The translations under genes were made by a program, and so were the position numbers. DNA of 64,000 bases. It comes from Notospermus geniculatus (taxonomy: Eukaryota; Nemertea; Pilidiophora; Heteronemertea; Lineidae). Where the stretch lies: contig NMRB01000126.1 in assembly GCA_002633025.1 (NCBI GenBank), positions 96,765 to 160,764 on the forward strand, given 5' to 3'. Every line of letters begins with the position of its first letter. Position 1 is the first letter of the stretch. Shown in pieces: positions 57,615 through 64,000 of the stretch. The notes below the pieces were generated by a model. It was not told where the DNA came from. It saw nothing but the letters and a program-made list of their open reading frames with translations, and searched no databases.

Positions 57615-58737
57615 CCTTAATCTCACTATTACATAGGCCACACGATTTTCGATTGGATCCTTCTACGTCTTCTGAGAGATTCAGCGCGGGCGTTCCCCAT
57701 TCGTAATGGTTACGTTACCCTCGTTCTTGACGGGTGTGGCTAGAGAGGGTAGGCTAACCGTCAGATGTAAAGGGTGTTGAGTATAGACATCCTGCGAAAG
57801 CCGGCCATGACAAGTCAGCAGGGGTAAACAAACCTTGGGCGTGCATTGTAAGCACAGGGGAGATGAGTGTACAAATGCACTAGGCTCCCTAGGCCGAGGT
57901 TAATGTTTACCCCTTCTGACCTGTCATGGCCGACTTTCGCGGGATGTCTAATATAAGGGAGTTTTCGCAAAGCCCCCGAAACGCCAACGCGAACGCCAAA
58001 CCCACTGTTCGATGCCACGAAGAGAGCACCGAACAAAAGAATAGACGTTCGCGTTGGCGTTTCGGGCGCTTTGCGAAAACTCTATAATGACTCCGTTCTC
58101 ATGGTAGCACCGTTCAACAGGTGTAGGGGCATGGCACATCCCTGATATAACACAGTACATGTCTCAATCTCATCAGCCAGAGGTATTCGGCCCTCTCATG
58201 CATCCCCGGACTCTTCCGCTTGCAGTGAGGAAGACAAAAAACAGAAGAAATGAATATAATAACAAAGAATTTATTGACAAAATACAGTTTCCATACATGA
58301 ATTTACTTCGCGAGAGAATGGAACAGCAAGATGTACATGACGGACTATTTGGCATGGTGATGAACTAAACCTTTGCTGTCGATAGGTAGGCCAACGTTGA
58401 AATCGAGCCGAAAGTGTCGAAGGAATGGGAAAGAACGGAGAGTACAGAAAAGAGAACGAGAAAGGGAATCCCCAGGAAAATCATCCTATAAGAATAGAGT
58501 AGTTCCAAGCGCTCGCTGCTTCGTCACCGCGTTTGTGTGCGGTGAAGAAGGAGGGAGCATGAAGAACCTCAGGACGAGGAAAATAGTCAAGGGCACAAAG
58601 TATAGGGCTATAATCTTCGGTTTAGGTTTGTTTTTCATTTCGAACAAGCGGCAGACACATTCCAACGGGGACTCACTTTTCATACACCTTTCGCCACCCG
58701 AGCATGCGACCGTGGCATCTCAAATGGTCAGAATGAT

Positions 58738-59004
58738 ATTGGCTGGTATCAAAAATAGATTGGTATTCATAAAAGTTAGCAAATGCTTTTGCTTACGATT
58801 TGCACAGCAATGTCCAATGTAAATGTACCAGAAAACTAGAAGTATTAGCATTTGCCAGCCTTTGTCAAACTATGGGTCATACATGTATGAATATTAAAGA
58901 CTAGCAAATGCTTTTACCACAGATTTGTGCAGCATTGCCTAACATTTGTGTAGCAAAATCCAAGTAAAAGCATTTACTAGCCTTTATTCATATGACCCAT
59001 TGTC
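58738..59004. mobile_element. Two related foldbacks side by side, unit 2 only
   Basis: The first (58738-58862) resembles the GGCTGGTATTTATAAAAG elements of 19.1 and 28.5 kb (AGTTAGCAAATGCTTTTGCT). The second (58866-59004) is a GGGTCATATGAATAAAG member with an extra ACATGT near its left end and TTTATTCATATGACCCAT at its right. Confidence 0.65.
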
Positions 59005-59062
59005 TCAACATGAATACACTGATAATCGCTATTCTTTTTTTTTGTGCTGACATGAAAATCTT

Positions 59063-59189
59063 CATTTTACCATGGTAATTCTGGACGGTAAATGACAGTT
59101 TACCATAGGCTTTCACCATGGTAAAACTTCTTTCACCATGGTAAACTGTCGTTTACCGTCCAGAATTACCAGTCACCATGGTAAAATGG
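59063..59189. mobile_element. Foldback with CATTTTACCATGG ends, unit 2 only
   Basis: CATTTTACCATGGTAATTCT and ACCATGGTAAAATG pair, and CTGGACGGTAAATGACAGTT pairs with AACTGTCGTTTACCGTCCAG. ACCATGGT recurs several times in the loop. Confidence 0.7.
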
Positions 59190-60759
59190 AGAATATTTTT
59201 TCATAAGGGAATACCTTGCGAGGATGTTACGCAAGCATCTGGAGCCATCACTTGAAGGGTTCACATCGCTACGTCTTCGGACTACGCTGAGTGGAAGGTA
59301 GTCGAAAGGCGAAGTGACCGTAGGTCTTGGTATTTCCAGATGCTGCGCAAGGTTCGAGGTATAAAACCACCAAAATGGATTTTACTTCATGTATTTACGG
59401 TAGAATTTCAATACACCTCATTCTAAAATGTACACGTACTTGTGTTTTTTATTTCTCTCTCTATAGTTGGTTAAGTTACGTTCGATATTTCTATTTCATC
59501 AACTTACATTTGTACAGAAACCCAGATGCATTTCACTATTCAGAACATATACATGTAGTTGGTCTTATGCGTATATAGAAAAGGCCTATGGTACCGTTCT
59601 TTTAAAATGATTTTTTGGAATGTAATTTGGGTAAAATTCAATACAAAAGTCAACTGGAAGGAATCATATGTTCTGACTTGGCCAGTAAAATGCAACAACC
59701 ATAAAAAAGTGTAAAACCATGTTTTTGATACATGTATTTCTAGTCGATCTCTAAGTATAACTGGATGACGACCTTTACCAATGCAGGGCAACACCCTTGT
59801 ACAATATATACATAGGCCTAGTAAATTCGTTGCCGGTGATTAAAAAACAAACAACAAGAAAATTCCCATTAAAAAACAAGCAATGATAATACTTATGACT
59901 TTCCTCTAAAGCGGGCAGTAGGCCTACACCAGGCGATATCCCAAGTGATCTGGGCCCATATTCTATTGAAACCTTCCTACGCTTAGTTACTAACTAAATT
60001 ACCCAGTTTGTACAGGCCAATGTACACCACTAGAAACCAACTATAAGCTAGCAAGGTTTCATGGGCCCTGATCGCCAGCGAGCAAAATCGGCTGTTGACG
60101 CCAGGTGTGCGCTGGACAGCGTCGATAGGTGGAGTCTTCCGCCAGCGATGATCGCCCATTTATCAAACAATACCAAATGTCGCCGAGTATGCGGGGGCCT
60201 GCGATCAGATCGGTGGCGATTAGATCGCCTGTGATATCGCCCTCACCTCGCCTGGTGTGCTACCCACTTAAGCATTTCACCCGATCCAATCGAAAAACAC
60301 TGGAATGATATATTTTCCTAACAACATAGGTCAAGTCAAGACTTCCCAAACCAGCATGGAAGGGGGTCGGGGTAAGTAATCAACGACTGAAAAGACGGGT
60401 TCACATCGGATCCAAACGAATCTCATCCTAGTGGCAAGATTGCGAACGACTGATAGAACCATTCTGAGCATTCTATTCTTATCTGTAACTCTCAGTACAA
60501 CGGGAAGAAGAAAATGTACGTCGTACATGTACACGTACACGTACGTACATTGTAATGTATCGAATGAATCTAACCCTCGAGAAAGTTCCCCTAACTCATT
60601 GCTTTCGTGGCGTCCTGGCAATCTTCGAGTACATCTAGTTCTCGTACATCAAAATAAGGAGAGAACAGCAAGCTGCTCCCATAAAAACCGCTCGTTCCTG
60701 ATGGAACAGGTCAACATTGCATGTCGATGACGTTAAGCCAAACCTCGGATCAATCCAGT

Positions 60760-60892
60760 AAGCCTTCGCAACTTTGCATGCACGCAAGTCTATTCAGTTT
60801 GGCTGCACATGCCCTATTGTTCACTGACTGCTTTACAAAAAAATAGATTTGCGTGCACGCAAAGTTGCGAAGGCTTCATAAATATGGCCCCA
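60760..60892. mobile_element. Foldback with AAGCCTTCGCAACTT ends
   Basis: AAGCCTTCGCAACTTTGCAT is mirrored by GCAAAGTTGCGAAGGCTTCA. Same family as 8450-8585 and 9074-9208. It ends about 125 bp beyond the stop codon of the 857-residue gene, so it may lie in that gene's 3' UTR. Confidence 0.75.
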
Positions 60893-61016
60893 GATCGTCC
60901 TCTATATCAACCGTTGGTCGGAATAGGACTCATTTTGGTCGCCATAACTGTATTGGGGGCTACGCTGTTCATGTCCCGATTCCACGTCATCCCCAATGCT
61001 TTGGTGGCGGGACGGG

Positions 61017-63590
61017 TCATCGTAAACCACGAGGGAATGGTTCGTCATACAGCTCATCATGCGGTTGACTTCGAGCACCGCCGTAGCCGCCATGATCCCG
61101 GACTTGGCGGTGATCGTAGTGCGATTGGTCAATTTGGCCAGGTCTGCCGCGCCCCGGGTCGTTTGAATACTGTGCGTGCTCGTCGCGGTTTCTAGCTGGG
61201 TATTCGCCTGTTTCGACCTGAACAGAGCGCTGGTAAGCCGGGTACTGTCCGCTTTCACTGGGATGTCTTGCACTGGGAGAAACTCCGTAGGGTTCGCGAT
61301 GGTCACTGGGCTGCCGAGGACGGGTCTCTCCTCCATATGGTTCCCGTTGAGCACTGTGCCTTGGTGCCTCTCCATTTGTCGGTTGTACCCCATAGTGCTG
61401 AGGGTCTCTTGCTTGGGAGTAGTCTCGCTCACTGTAGGGACGTGCACCACCTCGAGAAGGATACGCTTCATAATCATAGTCGCTTGGATAACGTTGTCGC
61501 CGGTCATCATACCTTGGACCACGCTCTTCACCGTATCCGCCAGAATACCGGTCATTGTATGGGCGTGCGCTTTGGTCCTGATATTGCGGTCGCTGGTCAC
61601 GCACAGGAGCAAATGACAAGTTGTAACCCACTCCTGTGTTATATGGATCTGGGGAGGGCGGCAGTTCGTCGTATTTTGGAGGAAGATCCTCATACCGTGG
61701 CGCTTCCCTCACATGGACGTCTCGGGAGTCAACGATATCAATGCGTCGTGGTTCGTCCGCAGGCGATGGTCTCATCTCAGCCATGGGAACGCCGCGATTG
61801 TTCCCCTGGTACTGCGAGATAACCCTGGCTTGCGGCTGGGCAGTAGGCGCCTTTTTCTGCTGCTTCGGCAGGTATTTCGTCGGCACGAAGACGAGGACAT
61901 GAATCACAATGACGGCAACGGCAACGACGAAGTGGATGAAGGCTAGGACGATCAGAACGTCATAAATTGCAGTCCACATCCCGTAATTTGGTCTTCGAAT
62001 TTGATCAAAATACAAAAGCTGCAGTAGCTTGGGCTGATTCAGTACGTCAACAATATAACCACAAATACCGAAGATAAGAATGTCGACGACAACAGTAAGT
62101 GATGCCACGGCAATAACAAGGAAAACAAAGAATTTCATTTTTAACCTGGCGGCCAGATATGTCAAGACACCCGCACCAATTATGATGGTGCCACCCCAAA
62201 TACCTTCTGCAACAGTGAACCCTGGCGGCGATGGCGAAGTCCCTTGCAGGGCCGCTTCAACACATCCAAAAGTGAGTACCAGAACTCCGAGAATGATCTG
62301 ACATACTGCGGTTATCATTCCAGGCTTGTACAACTGGTGCGGATATTTCCAAGTCGGGGAGTCCGCCTTTAGGTTCTCCTTGATGAAGCTGGCCCTCTGG
62401 GGAGGCTGGAGCGCTGCCACCGCGAGGTAAATGATGGCCACTGTACCAACAACGAACTGGATGTACGCAAAGATTATAAGTAACCCATAAATAGCGTAAT
62501 ATTTGTCATAGTAGTGTTGTTGCTGGTTGGGCATTCGTTTTGCATTCAGAAGGTCCACCGCGTTGACGTTCGCAATCGCTCGCCCACAGATACCGAATAT
62601 AATGATGTCAATCACAAGTCCTCCAGCAGTAAGGCCAATGGCAATGAACACGTATACCCTCTGCTTTTTCAAAACGGTCACGATTATTAGGGCACCGGCG
62701 CAACCGATTAGCAACCCTCCCCATATCCCCTGTCCACCAGTCAGCCCACCGACGTACACGTGGTCGAGAGAAACGTCTATACATCCGAATATAAAGAGCA
62801 GCATACCTAATACAACGTGGATTATTCCGAGGATCCGAGCAGGTTTCTTTAACCATTCGGGGCATGTCCATTCGCCAGTAGGTTGAGTTTCAACAGGAGC
62901 AGACGACTGGGCCACAGTTGGTCTTGGAGGTAATGGTGGTCCATCTGCTGCAACGTGAGCTAAATTGTTCATACCGGGGCTGCGAACGAGCTGACTGTCC
63001 GCTGAGGGATCAAGAGGTGCCGGTTCACCAGGCGCCTGCCGGTCGCGGGGAGTATGTGGTCCATCAGCATACCTATCACCGGCGGATACGCTGTATCCTC
63101 TCGGTGAGCTGAATCCACCATCATCAGCATCATCATCATAATCCCGTTGTCTAGCAACATGAGGACGGCTGCCATAATTTTGATTTTCGCTCCCTGTGGG
63201 CCCGTATCTCCGACCCTCAGGCTGTACATTGTCGGGGTAATCGTCCTCATACCCTTGGCGTTCGTGTCGTCTTCCATACACGCGCGGGTGTTCCCACTCA
63301 TCTCGGTCGTCGTATGCAGCATTCGAATACGCCGACGACTGAGCCCTGTCGTCCTGCCGTCCCGCACCAGTAGGTCCGTGGTCACCTCTGTCATAACGTC
63401 TTCCCTCCTGCTCGAGCACCTCCGGATTCAAATTCGGGTCATAGCGCCTTCCATAGACTCTTGGCTCCTCCTCTTCTCCTCGGCCATAAGGACTGCCCTG
63501 ATATGCTCGGCTATCATCATCGCGGTAACCGTAATTGCGTTGGGGATTATACTGGTCCCTATCGTTGTAATGGTAGTCACCTTGCGACAT
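61017..63590 (-). CDS. Double CD20-like membrane protein with long disordered arms (857 aa)
   Basis: One unbroken frame encodes 857 residues. Residues 1-240 are polar, rich in Tyr, Arg, Asp and Gly, with a near-duplicated segment (PRVYGRRYDP... EGRRYDRG and PRVYGRRHER... EGRRYGPT). Domain 1 has TM segments near 251-271, 288-306, 311-333 and 366-394. Domain 2 has them near 424-446, 462-482, 486-511 and 541-570. Both domains carry GIWGG before the second TM and DI(I/L)IFGICG in the third, so they are an internal duplication. The tail 570-857 holds LPPKYDELPPSPDPY (636-650), whose PPKY fits a WW-domain-binding PPxY motif. It also has repeated REPYG and charged Tyr-rich sequence. A splice acceptor (TCTTGCAG) at about 63617 implies an upstream non-coding exon. 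The topology predicts both termini in the cytoplasm. Exact function unknown. Confidence 0.82.
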   Translation of the reverse strand: MSQGDYHYNDRDQYNPQRNYGYRDDDSRAYQGSPYGRGEEEEPRVYGRRYDPNLNPEVLEQEGRRYDRGDHGPTGAGRQDDRAQSSAYSNAAYDDRDEWEHPRVYGRRHERQGYEDDYPDNVQPEGRRYGPTGSENQNYGSRPHVARQRDYDDDADDGGFSSPRGYSVSAGDRYADGPHTPRDRQAPGEPAPLDPSADSQLVRSPGMNNLAHVAADGPPLPPRPTVAQSSAPVETQPTGEWTCPEWLKKPARILGIIHVVLGMLLFIFGCIDVSLDHVYVGGLTGGQGIWGGLLIGCAGALIIVTVLKKQRVYVFIAIGLTAGGLVIDIIIFGICGRAIANVNAVDLLNAKRMPNQQQHYYDKYYAIYGLLIIFAYIQFVVGTVAIIYLAVAALQPPQRASFIKENLKADSPTWKYPHQLYKPGMITAVCQIILGVLVLTFGCVEAALQGTSPSPPGFTVAEGIWGGTIIIGAGVLTYLAARLKMKFFVFLVIAVASLTVVVDILIFGICGYIVDVLNQPKLLQLLYFDQIRRPNYGMWTAIYDVLIVLAFIHFVVAVAVIVIHVLVFVPTKYLPKQQKKAPTAQPQARVISQYQGNNRGVPMAEMRPSPADEPRRIDIVDSRDVHVREAPRYEDLPPKYDELPPSPDPYNTGVGYNLSFAPVRDQRPQYQDQSARPYNDRYSGGYGEERGPRYDDRRQRYPSDYDYEAYPSRGGARPYSERDYSQARDPQHYGVQPTNGEAPRHSAQREPYGGETRPRQPSDHREPYGVSPSARHPSESGQYPAYQRSVQVETGEYPARNRDEHAQYSNDPGRGRPGQIDQSHYDHRQVRDHGGYGGARSQPHDELYDEPFPRGLR

Positions 63591-63775
63591 CCTGCTCAGT
63601 TATCTTCGAAGATCCTGCAAGAAGGATAAGGATGTCAGAAGAATAAGGCATAATGCGATGGAATGGAAAACTCCATCCAGGGCACCCTGGTGTTTGGACT
63701 CCTCGCCAACTCTGTAGGAAGTCAGCTGTCCGACTGACGAAAACCGACGGGAGCTCGGCATGGGAAAACTCAAAC

Positions 63776-63902
63776 ATGGGGTCATATGAATAAAGACTAG
63801 CAATTGCTTTTCCTTCAAATTTGTACATCAGCATTGCCAAGTGCATTTGTATTGCAAAATTCAAGTAAAAGCATTTACTAGTCTTTATTCATATGACCCA
63901 TG
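63776..63902. mobile_element. Foldback, GGGTCATATGAATAAAG family
   Basis: ATGGGGTCATATGAATAAAG and CTTTATTCATATGACCCATG form the ends, with arms ACTAGCAATTGCTTTT / AAAAGCATTTACTAGT. It is upstream of the 857-residue gene. Confidence 0.8.
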
Positions 63903-64000
63903 GTCTTATTTTTCGTGGGGGCAATTTTTATTGGGTTATTGCGTAATAACGCTGGGGTTTAAACTAAGACTTTGATGGAATTTATTCGTCTTGCATAAGT

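Larger units (their letters stand above)
53900..60750. repeat. Duplicated block 3, unit 2 (about 6.9 kb)
   Basis: This is the direct partner of 46722-53750. It lacks the 49705, 52706 and 47900 foldbacks. It has its own 54.0-54.2 kb segment (with CCCCCGATATCAGATG mirrored by CATCTCATATCGGGGGG), an expanded minisatellite at 55087-55276, and foldbacks at 57467-57614 and 58738-59189. Confidence 0.9.

Noticed and set aside
60902-61693. 263-codon minus-strand open frame
   Set aside because: It overlaps the C-terminal part of the 857-residue gene in another frame and has no membrane or domain pattern; codon shadow of a repetitive coding region.

Overview
This window is eukaryotic, most likely from a marine invertebrate deuterostome such as an amphioxus, hemichordate or echinoderm. 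The support is spliced genes with GT-AG introns, a high density of short foldback transposons, the short repeated words TACATGTA and AGGCCTA, and proteins with animal relatives (KRTCAP2, SOUL/HEBP2, CD20-like). The species cannot be fixed from the sequence alone. The assembly is draft quality: a 51-N gap lies at 10963-11013 and single Ns at 17021, 38404, 42124 and 54322. I see no rRNA gene, no intact tRNA gene, no CRISPR array and no bacterial-style operon.

Layout. 0-10 kb: foldback elements, one CD20-like four-TM gene (2790-3452, +) with a degenerate minisatellite directly 3' of it, a tRNA-like SINE head, and two short tandemly duplicated repeat regions. 10.9-30.2 kb: a near-identical pair of blocks (A about 10.87-20.88 kb, B about 21.62-30.26 kb). 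Each carries KRTCAP2 (+, an oligosaccharyltransferase subunit) facing, tail to tail, a DUF4239/bestrophin-like membrane protein gene (-). The blocks are separated by a broken LINE that itself carries a palindromic MITE. 30.2-34.7 kb: a SOUL heme-binding protein gene (-) with a tandemly duplicated second exon and two reading-frame breaks. 33.2-42.3 kb: a second duplicated pair of blocks; the second copy repeats only the first SOUL exon. 45.3-46.2 kb: a second CD20-like gene (+). 46.7-60.75 kb: a third tandem pair of about 7 kb with no convincing gene but many foldback elements. 61.0-63.6 kb: a large 857-residue protein (-) with two CD20-like four-TM domains between disordered Tyr/Arg/Asp-rich arms.

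Main messages. (1) The three CD20-like proteins probably form a small family spread over this locus; the double-domain one is the most unusual. (2) Splice sites and phases reconstruct a four-exon DUF4239 gene giving a 486-residue protein in copy B. Copy A has two successive copies of the terminal exon. (3) The paired blocks act as natural present/absent comparisons. They give clean empty sites for several mobile elements: a TTAA-flanked MITE, two TA-flanked elements, and a 5'-truncated LINE. (4) Two perfect palindromes of only 26 and 37 bp share the same arms and are each flanked by a perfect 7-bp direct repeat, as ultra-short mobile insertions would be. (5) Three side-by-side duplications with indel-type differences suggest that many of these pairs are uncollapsed alleles of a very heterozygous genome rather than true tandem duplications.
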